Origin: Streptomyces sp. CCM_MD2014
Lineage (GTDB): Bacteria > Actinomycetota > Actinomycetes > Streptomycetales > Streptomycetaceae
Direction of reading: 5' to 3'
DNA: 64,000 nucleotides
Assembly (NCBI RefSeq): GCF_000772045.1
Contig: NZ_CP009754.1
Span: forward strand, 6,014,001 to 6,078,000
Shown here: positions 1-9,310 of the stretch, piece by piece
Numbering within the stretch: position 1 is the first letter of the stretch
Layout: the number at the start of each line of letters is the position of its first letter
The notes under the pieces: model-generated
Told to the model about the DNA's origin: nothing
The model's input: the letters and a program-made list of their open reading frames with translations, nothing else
The model's database searches: none
Made by a program: the position numbers and the translations under genes

Positions 1-839
1 CCGGGCTGATCGTGGGGGAGGGCTGGGGCAGCACGCGGCTGCCCGGCGTCGCACCGGGTGCGAGGCTGCTCGCCCTGCGCGGCACCGACGAGCGCGGTAC
101 GCCCGACGCCGCGCTGGTCGCACGGGCGGTGCGGGACGCGACCGCCGCCGAGGCGGACGTGATCGCGGTCGGGGTGGCCCTGCCCAAGCGTGACAAGGAG
201 CTGACCTCGGCGGTCGCCGACGCCCTCGACGCCGGTGCGGTGGTGGTCGCCGCCGCCACCCCCGACCCGCCGACCGCCAACGCCACACGGGAGACACCGG
301 CCCGCACCTACTACCCCGCGGGTGAGCCCGGCGTCCTCTCCGTCGCCGACATGCTGCCCAGCGGCGCCCGCCCGGGCGACGCCCTGCCCACCGACGGCGT
401 CGACCTGGTCGCGCCCGGCGCCGGGGTGGTCTCCGGCGGCCCGCGCGGCAGCGGCCACTACCTGGGGGCGGGGGCGTCGGTGGCCGCCGCGTACGCCGCC
501 GGGACCGCCGCGCTGCTCCGCGCGGCCCACCCGGACGAGACCCCCGGGCAGATCAACCACCGGCTGACGGCCACCGCCTACCCGGCGGACGTCCCGCAGC
601 TGGACGCCTACGCCGCCGTCACCACCGTCCTCGACGACGCGGACGCCGCCGCCCCGGCGCGCACGGAGGCGGAACCGGTGACCGTACGGGACACCGCCGC
701 CGCCGACCGGGTCGCGGACCGCGCCACCGTCTTCGTGCTCCTCGGCACCGCCGGAGTCCTCGCCGTGCTCTGGGCCGTCGTAGCCCTCCCACGCGCCCGT
801 GCCCGCGGCTGGCGCCCGGCGGACCCGGCCCGGGACTGA
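1..839 (+). CDS. mycP: Type VII secretion mycosin (S8 serine protease), 5' end missing
   Basis: This is the C-terminal part of a membrane-anchored subtilase of the mycosin family, which cleaves ESX substrates and stabilises the ESX complex. The frame is open to the left edge (it reads GLI before the GTG at 12), so the Asp and His regions and the signal peptide are missing. The catalytic Ser lies in GASVAAAYAAG (codon 477-479), matching the GTSxAAP block. Near the C-terminus a hydrophobic segment (ATVFVLLGTAGVLAVLWAVV) is followed by an Arg-rich tail, the usual mycosin topology. The subtilase AAGN block, which carries the oxyanion Asn, reads AAATPD here. The last 12 codons lie inside a 177-bp tandem repeat. 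Family assignment also rests on the adjacent eccC, eccD and eccB. Confidence 0.88.
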   Translation, partial: GLIVGEGWGSTRLPGVAPGARLLALRGTDERGTPDAALVARAVRDATAAEADVIAVGVALPKRDKELTSAVADALDAGAVVVAAATPDPPTANATRETPARTYYPAGEPGVLSVADMLPSGARPGDALPTDGVDLVAPGAGVVSGGPRGSGHYLGAGASVAAAYAAGTAALLRAAHPDETPGQINHRLTATAYPADVPQLDAYAAVTTVLDDADAAAPARTEAEPVTVRDTAAADRVADRATVFVLLGTAGVLAVLWAVVALPRARARGWRPADPARD

Positions 840-1420
840 GCACCGGCGCCGCTCCCGCCCGGTGGAGGCGTGCGGGACCGTGCGGTGAGCGGTGTCGGCC
901 GGGTGTCGTCCTGGCTCTCCGGCGGTGGTGTCGTGCGGGTGTTTCCGTGCCGGTACGTCCGGCTGTCGCGCGTCCGGGCTCGCGGCTGGCGCCCGGCGGA
1001 CCCGGCCCGGGACTGAGCACCGGCGCCGCTCCCGCCCGGTGGAGGCGTGCGGGACCGTGCGGTGAGCGGTGTCGGCCGGGTGTCGTCCTGGCTCTCCGGC
1101 GGTGGTGTCGTGCGGGTGTTTCCGTGCCGGTACGTCCGGCTGTCGCGCGTCCGGGCTCGCGGCTGGCGCCCGGCGGACCCGGCCCGGGACTGAGCACCGG
1201 CGCCGCTCCCGCCCGGTGGACGCCCGGGACCGTGCGGTGAGCGGTGTCGGCCGGGTGTCGTCCTGGCTCTCCGGCAGGGGTGTCGTGCGGGTGTTTCCGT
1301 GCCGGTACGTCCGGCTGTCGCGCGTCCGCGCTCGTGGCTGGTGCTTGGCGGACGTGGTCCGGGACTGAGCACCGGCGCCGCTCCCGCCCGGTGGAGGAGC
1401 GCGGAACCGTGCGGTGAGCG
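805..1420. repeat. 177-bp tandem repeat (about 3.5 copies) covering the mycP stop
   Basis: Copies start at 805, 982, 1159 and 1334. Copies 1 and 2 (805-981 and 982-1158) are identical base for base. Copy 3 has small changes including a 2-base deletion. Copy 4 is partial and diverged and fades after about 1420. Each copy begins with the last 35 bases of mycP (RGWRPADPARD and the TGA), so duplication of the gene end and its 3' flank made the array. 177 is a multiple of three, so long open frames run through it on both strands, but they show no family likeness. The remainder up to the eccC stop (1421-1695) holds only a hairpin at 1640-1677. Confidence 0.93.
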
Positions 1421-1639
1421 GTGCCGGGCCGGTGGGGTCCGGGCCTCCCGGACGGGTGTCGCCGTGCCGGTGTCGTGCGGACGTTCCCGCGTCCGGGGCG
1501 TGTGGCCGCCCCGCTTCGTGCCGGTCGGCTGCGTCCGCCCGGCGCTGTCCGCGGCGTGTCCGTGGGCCGGGGCCGGGCGGCATCGGGCGGGGAGTGCGCG
1601 TCCGGGGTGTGCCGGCGGTGCGTGAGCACGTCGCGGGAG

Positions 1640-1677
1640 CGCCCGGGGGCGGCCAGCTCGGTCGTCGCCCCCGGGCG
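1640..1677 (-). terminator. Hairpin just past the eccC stop
   Basis: CGCCCGGGGGCG (1640-1651) pairs perfectly with CGCCCCCGGGCG (1666-1677): 12 bp with a 14-nt loop, about 19 nt beyond the eccC stop. There is no T run, which is common in Streptomyces. It separates convergent mycP and eccC transcription. Confidence 0.6.
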
Positions 1678-1695
1678 TCGCGCGTACGCCGTACC

Positions 1696-4600
1696 TCAGC
1701 TCTCCGGTGCGTCCTCCACCAGCGCCGTCTGGATCAGCCGCGCCCTGCGCCGGGCGACGTGCAGGGCGCGCCCGGGCGGGAGGTTGCGGGGCTTGGTGTT
1801 GCCGAAGAGGTTGCCCTCGGTGGGCGGGCAGGACAGCAGCACCGCCGGGTTGTTGGCCTCGTCCAGACGGCGCAGCAGCGCGTCGCTCATGGCGCGCCCC
1901 GCGCCCATCGCGCTGCGGGCGACGACCATGTGCAGGCCCATCTCGAAGCCGAGGGTCAGGTGCTCGAAGAGCGGCTCGAAGGGGCTCTGGAAGGAGTTGC
2001 CGGAGACCATGTCGTAGTCGTCGACGAGGACGAACAGACGCGGACCCGTCCACCAGTCGCACCGGCGCATCCGCGACGGGGCGATGTCCGCTCCGGGCAC
2101 CCGGGTCTTCATCGCGCGGGCCGCGCCCTCCACCGTCTCCTTGAGGTTGTCCAGGGAGATGACGTGCCCGATGCGGTACTCCGCGGGGATCGTGTCCACC
2201 AGCGTCCGGCGGTAGTCGACCACGATGATCTTCGCCTCGCCAGGCGCGTACCGGGCGGTGATGCCCTCGGTGATCCGGCGCAGCAGGTTGGTCTTGCCGC
2301 TCTCGGTGTCGCCGATCACGGTCAGGTGCGGGGTGCGGCTGAAGTCGTGCCAGACCGGCTCCAGGGCGTCCTGGTCGATGCCGAGCGCCAGCCGCAGGCC
2401 GCCGCCCTCCGTCGGCTGCGGAGCGGGGAGTTCGGCCACCGGGAGCCGGTGCGGCAGCATCCGGATCTGCGGGGCGGACGGGCCCGTCCAGTGCCGGGAG
2501 ATCTCGGAGACCAGGTGGGCGACGCCCTCACCGAGGTCCTCCAGGGAGCCGCTGCCGTCGATGCGGGGCAGACCGGCGAGAAAGTGCATCTTGCTGTCGG
2601 GGGTGAGGCCGCGCCCGCCGGTGCGGGGCACCGCGCGCGCCTTGCGGGTGTCGACCTCGGAGTCCATCGGGTCGCCCATCCGCAGTTCCAGGCGGGTGGC
2701 GGACTGGTCGCGGACCTGCGCGGACAGCTCCACCCAGCGGGTCGTGCTGATCAGCAGGTGGATACCGTAGTTGAGGCCGCGCGCGGCCAGCTCGTTGAAC
2801 TTCGGCACCAGGTCGTCGTAGTCCTGGCGGACCGTCGACCAGCCGTCGACCACCAGGAACACGTCGCCGAAGCGCTCGTCGGGGAACTCCCCGGCGGCCC
2901 GGCGGCGCCGGTAGGACTGCATCGAGTCGACGGCGTGGTCCACGAAGAACTGCTCGCGGTGGGCCAGCAGCGTCATCACCTCGGCGACCGCCCGGTGCAC
3001 GCGCTCCGGGTTGAGCCGGGCGGCGACCCCGCCGACGTGCGGGAGCGAGGCGAGCTGCGAGAGACCGCCGCCACCGAAGTCGAGGCAGTAGAACTGCACC
3101 TCCGCCGGGGTGTGGGTGAGCGCGAGGGCGGCGATCAGCGTACGGGTCAGCGTGGACTTGCCGCTCTGCGAACCGCCCGCGACGGCGATGTGGCCGCCGG
3201 CCCCGGACAGGTCCACGACGTGGGGGTCACGGCGCTGCTCGAAGGGCTTGTCGACCAGGGCGACCGGCACGCGCAGCCGGCCGTTGCCCGACCAGCCGGC
3301 CGCGGTGAGGCCCCGCTCGGGGTCGGCGACGATGCCGGGCAGCAGCGTGTCCAGCGGCACGGGCGTGTCCAGCGGGGGCAGCCACACCTGGTGCGCGGCG
3401 GGGCCGGACCCGCGCAGCCGTTCCAGGGCCACGGCGAGCAGCGTCTCCTCCTCGCCGGGCTCCTCGGCGGCCGGTTCCGGCTCCGGCAGCGACTCCGGGG
3501 CCCGCGGTACGACCCAGCCGCTGGTCCACGGCACCACCTGGCTGGCCACGCGCGCCCGGGCCACCGCACCGGTACGGCGGGCGTAGGTGCCCGAGGAGTA
3601 GGCGGCGCGGAACCGGGTCAGGGACTCCACGCCGGATTTCAGGTAGCCGTTGCCGGGGGCGGAGGGCAACTGGTAGGCGTCCGGCACCCCCAGCACACCG
3701 CGGCTCTCCATGGCGGAGAAGGTGCGCAGGCCGATCCGGTACGACAGGTGGCTCTCCAACTGGTGCATGCGGCCCTCGTCCAGGCGCTGCGAGGCGAGCA
3801 GCAGGTGGACGCCGAGCGAACGGCCGAGGCGGCCGATCATCACGAAGAGGTCCATGAACTCACGGTGCGAGGAGAGCAGTTCGCTGAACTCGTCGACCAC
3901 CACGAACAGGCTGGGCAGCGGCGCGAGATCCGCGCCGCCCGCGCGGGCGCGCTCGTACTCCAGCGCGGACGTGTGGTTGCCGGCCGCTCGCAGCAGCTCC
4001 TGCCGGCGCATCAGCTCGCCGTGCAGGGCGTCCTGCATGCGCTCCACGAGAGCGGCCTCGTCGGCGAGGTTGGTGATGACGGCGGAGGTGTGCGGGAGTT
4101 CCTCCAGGCCGAGGAAGGTGGCGCCGCCCTTGAAGTCGACGAGGACGAAGTTGAGGGTCTCGGAGGAGTTGCTCAGCGCCAGCCCCAGGACCAGGGTGCG
4201 CAGGAGTTCGCTCTTGCCGGAGCCGGTGGCGCCGATGAGCAGGCCGTGCGGGCCCATGCCGCCCTGCGCGGACTCCTTGATGTCGAGTTCCACCGGTCGG
4301 CCGTCGACGCCGACGGCCACCGGCACCCGCAGCCGGGCGGACCCGGTCTGCCGGGCGAAGTGGGCCCGTGCGTCGTGCCGGTGGAGGTCGGGGATGCCGA
4401 GCAGCGTGGTCAGCTCGATGTCCGTCTCCAGCGGCTGGGCGATGTCGGTGCCCAGGCTGATCCGGCGGGCGGTGAGCAGCCGGGCCAGGGACTCGGCGCC
4501 CAGCGGGCCGAGCCGGTCGGGACGGCCCAGCGGCACGGACCGCTCCTTGCGGCTGCGGTCGGTGCGCACCAGGCTGACCGTGTCGGGACCCACCGTCAGG

Positions 4601-5787
4601 CGCAGCGTGTTGCGGCCCGGACGCCAGCGCAGGGCACCCGACACGTCCAGGACCAGCGCGTTGCGGTAGCCGTGGCCGGCCCAGCGGTGGCCCTCGGGCA
4701 CGGTGACGCCGTCCAGGACGACGACGGTGAAGGGTTCGTCACGGCCGGGCCTGGCGTCCGGGTCGAAGCCGGGACGCTCGGCGAACTCGCTGCCCAGCAG
4801 GTCGTCCAGTTCGGCGAGGTCCGCGGTGATGCGGCGCACCGATCCGGCGCCGTCCTCCTCGTGCGGGTCCAGGACGTGCGGCAGCCACTTCGCCCACTCC
4901 CAGTCGGGGCGCCGGTCGTCACTGGCGCAGACGGCGAGCCACAGCTCCTCGGGGGCGTGGAAGACGACGAGTTGTGCGATGACCGCGCGCACCAGGCCCG
5001 CCAGCGCCTCGTCGGCGGGACCGGTCGGCCGGGCCGCGCCGTCGCCCGCCGGCTCGCCCGTGCCGTCGAGGGACCGTCCCTGCGCGGGCACCCGGGGGGT
5101 GGCGCCGTCCTCTTCGACGGCGTCCTCGGGGCGCAGCAGGATGCGGGCCGAGGAGCGCAGGTAGAGGCCGAGGGGCTGCTCGGGGATGGTCGAGTAGGCG
5201 CGGATGAAGCGGCGCAGGGCGTGCGCGCACAGCGGTTCCAGGTCCTCGACCGGCCGGGTCGAGACCGGGTTGAGGGAGAGGGCGAACTGCTGCTCGCCCA
5301 CCGCGAGGCGCACCTCGCCGAAGTCCTCGTCGGCCGGCCGCCGTTCCCACAGCCGTGAGGTGCGGGCCAGGGACCGCAGTGAGGCGGGGTCGGGGTGACG
5401 CCAGGCGAGCGCCCGCTGCTGCTCCACGACGGTCGCCCGGACCCGCTTGCGGATCTGCGCCAAGTAGCGGAGGTAGTCGCGGCGTTCGCCCTTCAGGCGC
5501 TGCTTGCGCTCGCCGGAGCGGCGCATCAGCTGGCCCAGCAGCATGGCGGCGGCGGAGAGCGCCATGACACCCAGCGCCAGGTACATGAAGACGCCGTTGC
5601 CGCCGCCCGGACGCAGGAACATCAGCATCATCGACATGGACATGAGTGCCATCGGCAGATATGTCCAGATCGTGGAGGTGTCCGGCACGGTCTCGGAGAG
5701 GACCGGCGGTTCCTGGAGGGTCAATTGTCCTTCGGGCATCTCCGGCCCGCGCCTACGGGCGGGACGGCGAAACAGCACCACACTCAA
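1696..5787 (-). CDS. eccC: Type VII secretion ATPase EccC (fused, three FtsK/SpoIIIE domains)
   Basis: EccC is the ATP-driven motor of the ESX secretion complex; its ATPase domains bind C-terminal signals of WXG100 substrates. Here Ca and Cb are fused in one chain of about 1,363 residues. The N-terminus (FRRPARRRGPEMPEGQLTLQ) and two membrane helices near residues 40-90 are typical. Three P-loops are visible: GATGSGKSE near residue 520, GGSQSGKST near 875 and GDTESGKTN near 1160. Walker B is canonical only in domain 1 (VVVDEF); domains 2 and 3 read VVDGW and LVDDYD, so their catalytic acid is changed, as in many EccC proteins. I chose the TTG at 5787 because GGAGG sits 8 nt upstream; a GTG at 5808 has no such site. 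It is divergent from eccD and convergent with mycP. Confidence 0.95.
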   Translation of the reverse strand: MSVVLFRRPARRRGPEMPEGQLTLQEPPVLSETVPDTSTIWTYLPMALMSMSMMLMFLRPGGGNGVFMYLALGVMALSAAAMLLGQLMRRSGERKQRLKGERRDYLRYLAQIRKRVRATVVEQQRALAWRHPDPASLRSLARTSRLWERRPADEDFGEVRLAVGEQQFALSLNPVSTRPVEDLEPLCAHALRRFIRAYSTIPEQPLGLYLRSSARILLRPEDAVEEDGATPRVPAQGRSLDGTGEPAGDGAARPTGPADEALAGLVRAVIAQLVVFHAPEELWLAVCASDDRRPDWEWAKWLPHVLDPHEEDGAGSVRRITADLAELDDLLGSEFAERPGFDPDARPGRDEPFTVVVLDGVTVPEGHRWAGHGYRNALVLDVSGALRWRPGRNTLRLTVGPDTVSLVRTDRSRKERSVPLGRPDRLGPLGAESLARLLTARRISLGTDIAQPLETDIELTTLLGIPDLHRHDARAHFARQTGSARLRVPVAVGVDGRPVELDIKESAQGGMGPHGLLIGATGSGKSELLRTLVLGLALSNSSETLNFVLVDFKGGATFLGLEELPHTSAVITNLADEAALVERMQDALHGELMRRQELLRAAGNHTSALEYERARAGGADLAPLPSLFVVVDEFSELLSSHREFMDLFVMIGRLGRSLGVHLLLASQRLDEGRMHQLESHLSYRIGLRTFSAMESRGVLGVPDAYQLPSAPGNGYLKSGVESLTRFRAAYSSGTYARRTGAVARARVASQVVPWTSGWVVPRAPESLPEPEPAAEEPGEEETLLAVALERLRGSGPAAHQVWLPPLDTPVPLDTLLPGIVADPERGLTAAGWSGNGRLRVPVALVDKPFEQRRDPHVVDLSGAGGHIAVAGGSQSGKSTLTRTLIAALALTHTPAEVQFYCLDFGGGGLSQLASLPHVGGVAARLNPERVHRAVAEVMTLLAHREQFFVDHAVDSMQSYRRRRAAGEFPDERFGDVFLVVDGWSTVRQDYDDLVPKFNELAARGLNYGIHLLISTTRWVELSAQVRDQSATRLELRMGDPMDSEVDTRKARAVPRTGGRGLTPDSKMHFLAGLPRIDGSGSLEDLGEGVAHLVSEISRHWTGPSAPQIRMLPHRLPVAELPAPQPTEGGGLRLALGIDQDALEPVWHDFSRTPHLTVIGDTESGKTNLLRRITEGITARYAPGEAKIIVVDYRRTLVDTIPAEYRIGHVISLDNLKETVEGAARAMKTRVPGADIAPSRMRRCDWWTGPRLFVLVDDYDMVSGNSFQSPFEPLFEHLTLGFEMGLHMVVARSAMGAGRAMSDALLRRLDEANNPAVLLSCPPTEGNLFGNTKPRNLPPGRALHVARRRARLIQTALVEDAPES

Positions 5788-6181
5788 GGACCGAACCTCC
5801 GCTATCACTGGGCATTGCGACCCGGCCGCCTATCGGCGAGCCGGGGACGGACAGGCTGTACCGCGCCGGTTCCGGACGGCCCGTGGTCCGGTGGAAGGCA
5901 GGTGAATATTCCGGGCGGGAATCGGGCGCGGGACTTCCGAACCGGGCAACTCCCTTTCCCTTTGCGGCGTCAGGTCCGCGACACGATCCGACGGGCGCAG
6001 GCAGTAGTCTGCATTCACCGAACGCGGCCTGTCCACGAGGGGCGGGCATACCGATCGGTACGCGGCTCGTATTCCCGTGACCGTTCCGGTGCCGGTACCC
6101 CTCTGCCCCGCCCCGTCCGCGTTCCGTATTGTGCTCCCGTCCCCTTTACGTGGAAGTCCTTCTGCCGAAGTCCCCCCACGG
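5788..6181. promoter_or_regulatory. Divergent control region between eccC and eccD with palindromes
   Basis: This 394-bp spacer must hold promoters for both arms of the locus. It contains a perfect 12-bp palindrome TACCGATCGGTA (6049-6060), a reasonable operator candidate about 120 nt before eccD, and an AT-rich GAATATTC palindrome (5904-5911) that stands out in this GC-rich DNA. No convincing -35/-10 pair was found. Confidence 0.4.
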
Positions 6182-7606
6182 ATGACGAAAGTTGTGCTGA
6201 TGACCGACAGCACGGCGGCCGAACTGTGCCGCCTGACCGTACGTGCGCCCAACGTCTCCGTCGACCTGGCCGTCCCCGCCGACGTACCGGTCACCGACCT
6301 GCTGCCCACCCTGCTGCGGTACGTGGGCGAGGAGGCGGAGGAGGCCGGCCTCGACCACGCCGGCTGGGTGCTTCAGCGGCTGGGCGACGCCCCGCTCGAG
6401 GAGGAGACCACCCTGGCCCGCGCGGGCCTCGCCGACGGCGAGGTGCTGTACCTGCGCCCGCACACCGAGGTCCTGCCCGAGGCGCGCCTCGACGACCTGG
6501 TGGACGGCATATCCGAGACGGTCGGCCGGCGGATGCACACCTGGAGCCCGAAGGCCGCCCGCGGACTGCTCGGCGGTACGGCGGCGGCGACCGTGGTCGT
6601 CGCACTGGTGCTGCTCTTCTGGCCCGGCGTGGACGGCTCCGGCTCGCTGCGGGTGGTCTGCGCCGCGGTGGCCGGACTGCTGGCGCTCGCGGGCGCGGGC
6701 TCGGCCAGCCGGGCGGTCGGCGACCGGCTCACGGCGACCGCGCTCGGCCTGCTGGTCGCACCCTGTCTCGCGCTGGCCGGCTGGGTCCTGCCCGGCGGCG
6801 ACCTCACCGGCCCGGACACGGCACGGGTGGTGGGCGCGCGGCTGCTCGCCGCGGGCGCCGCCGGCGCGGGCGGCGCGGTGCTGGCCCTGGCGGCGACCGC
6901 GGTGGGCGCCCCGGCCCTGTTCGCCACGGCCCTGGTGGCGGTCGCCACCGCGATCACCGGGGCACTGGTCGGCTACACCGGGCTGGACGCGCCGGCCGCG
7001 GTGGCGCTGGTGATGGCGGTGCTGGCCCTGGGCGCCGGAGCCGTCGCGCCGTTCGCCTTCAAGCTGGCCGGCATGCGGATGCCCGCACTGCCCTCCTCCG
7101 CCGGCCAGTTGCAGGAGGGCATCGAGCCCTACGCCGGCGACGAGGTCGCCGCCCGCACCGAACTGGCCGGACGCTGGGTGACCGCGCTCTTCGCGGCCAC
7201 CGGAGCCGCCGCCGTGGCCGCCCTGGCCGTCCTCACCCACCACCCGGACCTGCCCGAGGTCCTGACCGCGCTCGTCCTCAGTCTGCTGCTGCTCCTGCAC
7301 TCCCGCGGCCTGGTCGCCGTCGGCCAGCGGCTGACGCTGGCGCTGCCGGGCGTATGGGGCCTGCTGCTGCTCGCCCGCGCCTGGGCGGTGGACGGCGACA
7401 CCGACACCCGCCTGGTGGTCTTCGCGGTCCTGCTGGCCGCCGCGTCCGGCCTCGTGATCGCCACCTGGACCGTTCCCGGCCGCCGGATGCTGCCGTACTG
7501 GGGCCGCGCGGCGGAGCTGGCGCACACCGTCTTCGCGGTCGCGCTGCTGCCGCTCACCCTCTGGGTGGCCGGTCTCTTCGGCTGGCTGCGCGGACTGTTC
7601 GGCTAG
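6182..7606 (+). CDS. eccD: Type VII secretion integral membrane protein EccD
   Basis: EccD forms the bulk of the membrane vestibule of the ESX channel. Residues 1-110 look like the ubiquitin-like YukD domain found at the N-terminus of EccD (LCRLTVRAPNVSVDLAVP, then VLQRLGDAPL and GEVLYLRP). The rest is a run of roughly eleven Ala/Leu/Val-rich membrane helices separated by short loops, ending LFGWLRGLFG. Length, about 474 residues, fits the family. The start is uncertain: ATG at 6182 and ATG at 6200 (MTDSTAAELCRL) are both plausible and neither has a clear ribosome site; an in-frame start at 6077 is less likely because the added residues are low-complexity. eccB follows after 66 nt, so the two probably share a transcript. 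Confidence 0.93.
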   Translation: MTKVVLMTDSTAAELCRLTVRAPNVSVDLAVPADVPVTDLLPTLLRYVGEEAEEAGLDHAGWVLQRLGDAPLEEETTLARAGLADGEVLYLRPHTEVLPEARLDDLVDGISETVGRRMHTWSPKAARGLLGGTAAATVVVALVLLFWPGVDGSGSLRVVCAAVAGLLALAGAGSASRAVGDRLTATALGLLVAPCLALAGWVLPGGDLTGPDTARVVGARLLAAGAAGAGGAVLALAATAVGAPALFATALVAVATAITGALVGYTGLDAPAAVALVMAVLALGAGAVAPFAFKLAGMRMPALPSSAGQLQEGIEPYAGDEVAARTELAGRWVTALFAATGAAAVAALAVLTHHPDLPEVLTALVLSLLLLLHSRGLVAVGQRLTLALPGVWGLLLLARAWAVDGDTDTRLVVFAVLLAAASGLVIATWTVPGRRMLPYWGRAAELAHTVFAVALLPLTLWVAGLFGWLRGLFG

Positions 7607-7672
7607 GCGGAGAGCCGGGCGGAGAACCGGGCACGGAGTCCGGGCCAACGGAAGACGAGACGAGGAGAGGCC

Positions 7673-9310
7673 GTGCAGTCCAAGCGCGACCAGGTACAGG
7701 CCCACAGCTTCATGATGGGCAGGCTCAGTTCGGGTCTGCTGACGGCCTCCCCGGACGCCCCGGAGAGCCCGCTGGGACGCACCACCCGCGGTGTCGTCTT
7801 CGGCCTGCTGTTCACCGTCCTGATCGGCGCCGGCACCGTGGTCTACGGGCTGCTGCGGCCCGGCGGGAACGACGGCTGGCGCGACGGCCCGCACCTGGTG
7901 GTCAACCGCGAGACCGGTGCCCGCTACCTGTGGACCGACACCGACGGCGTACTGCACCCGGTGCGCAACTACACCTCCGCGCGGCTGATCGGCGGATCCG
8001 ACCTGCCGACCGAGGACGTCGGCACCGCCTCGCTGCGGGACGTCCCCGTCGGCGGTCCGGTCGGCATCCCCGGTGCGCCGGACGGCCTGCCCGCCGCCGG
8101 GCAACTCGACGGCGGGCCCTGGAACATGTGCGTCACCGGACCGGACGGCGCCGGTCCCAGCACCTCCGGCACGCCCACGTCCTCGGCCGTCGAGAAGGCC
8201 GGGGCCACGACGCTGGTGGCCGGCGCGCCCGTGGACGCCACGGCGATCGCGGCCGACCGCGGGGTGCTGGTGCGCGGCCCGGACGGGACGCGGTACCTGG
8301 TGTGGCGGGGCAGCAGGCTGCCGCTGGACGAGAAGTCCGACGCCCGCACCGCGCTCGGCTACGGCTCCGTGTCGGCGGTGCCGGTGTCGGCGGCCTTCCT
8401 GGACGCACTGGCCCCCGGCCCCGCGCTGCGCTCGCCCGACGTGCCCGGACGCGGCGGCGAGGGCCCGGAGCTGGGCGGCGAGGCCACCCGCGTCGGCCAG
8501 GTCTTCGAGGTGAGCGTGCCCGGCGGCGAGAGCACGTACCACCTGCTGCGCGAGGAGGGCCTGGTGCCGCTGACCCGGCTCGGCGCCGCCCTGGCGCTGG
8601 GCGACCCGGCGACCCAGAAGGACGCCTACCGGGGCGAGTCGCCCGAGGCGCGCACGGTCGGCGCCGACGCGCTGCGCGAGCACCGGGCCGAGGGAGCCGG
8701 CCGGGCGGGGACGGCGGGGCTGCCGGACGCGCCCCCGGCCCCCCAGGCCGTGCCGCGGGGCAGCGCGCTGTGCGCCCAGGTGGACGGCGGCGACGGCGGT
8801 GCCCGCATCGGCTCGGTGCTGGCGCCGCTGACCGGACTCGCCCCGGTCGCCGTGTCGCAGGGCACCGCCGACCCCGTGCGCGCCGCCTGCGTGCCGACCG
8901 ACGCCACCGTCGTACGGCCCGGCCACGGCGCCCTGGTGCGGGCGCTGCACGCGAGCGGCGCCGCCCACGCGGGCACCACCTACCTGGTCGCCGAGAACGG
9001 GGTGAAGTACCGGGTCCCCGCCGACGACACCCTCCGGGCGCTCGGGTACACCACCGGCGACATCGACTCCGTGCCCGCGCCGCTGCTCGCGGCACTGCCC
9101 ACCGGCGCGGACCTCGACCCGGACGCCGCCTCCGGCGCCGCGAAGGTACGGGTCACGGCGCCCGACTGCGAGGGGCCCGCGGAGCGGGAGGAGCCGGACC
9201 CGGGGCAGAAGGCCGAGGCCGCGAGCTCTGTCACGGGAGGCCCGTCCGCCCCGTCGGGCACAGCGGGCACCGCCTCCCGAGCCCGACAAGAGGGGCAAAG
9301 GGATTTCTGA
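7673..9310 (+). CDS. eccB: Type VII secretion protein EccB
   Basis: EccB is the single-pass, mostly extracytoplasmic component of the ESX core complex. The N-terminus (MQSKRDQVQAHSFMMGRL) and the early HPVRNYTSARLI block are typical of EccB. One membrane helix lies at about residues 40-62 (FGLLFTVLIGAGTVVYGLL). The extracellular part has four Cys residues (in NMCV, ALCA, AACV and PDCE), able to form two disulfides. The last 40 residues are Ser/Gly/Pro-rich and look unstructured. At 545 residues it is slightly long for the family. The GTG start at 7673 is supported by GAGGAGAGG just upstream. It ends before a 459-bp spacer that precedes the substrate genes. Confidence 0.95.
   Translation: MQSKRDQVQAHSFMMGRLSSGLLTASPDAPESPLGRTTRGVVFGLLFTVLIGAGTVVYGLLRPGGNDGWRDGPHLVVNRETGARYLWTDTDGVLHPVRNYTSARLIGGSDLPTEDVGTASLRDVPVGGPVGIPGAPDGLPAAGQLDGGPWNMCVTGPDGAGPSTSGTPTSSAVEKAGATTLVAGAPVDATAIAADRGVLVRGPDGTRYLVWRGSRLPLDEKSDARTALGYGSVSAVPVSAAFLDALAPGPALRSPDVPGRGGEGPELGGEATRVGQVFEVSVPGGESTYHLLREEGLVPLTRLGAALALGDPATQKDAYRGESPEARTVGADALREHRAEGAGRAGTAGLPDAPPAPQAVPRGSALCAQVDGGDGGARIGSVLAPLTGLAPVAVSQGTADPVRAACVPTDATVVRPGHGALVRALHASGAAHAGTTYLVAENGVKYRVPADDTLRALGYTTGDIDSVPAPLLAALPTGADLDPDAASGAAKVRVTAPDCEGPAEREEPDPGQKAEAASSVTGGPSAPSGTAGTASRARQEGQRDF

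Noticed and set aside
608..2062. Minus-strand frames with a 59-residue repeat over the mycP-eccC spacer
   Set aside because: The repeats come from the 177-bp array being a multiple of three. The frames overlap mycP and eccC and show no start signal or family.
1414..5358. 1,314-codon plus-strand frame opposite eccC
   Set aside because: eccC has three P-loops and full family likeness in the other strand; this product is His/Gln/Gly/Ala-rich with no motif.
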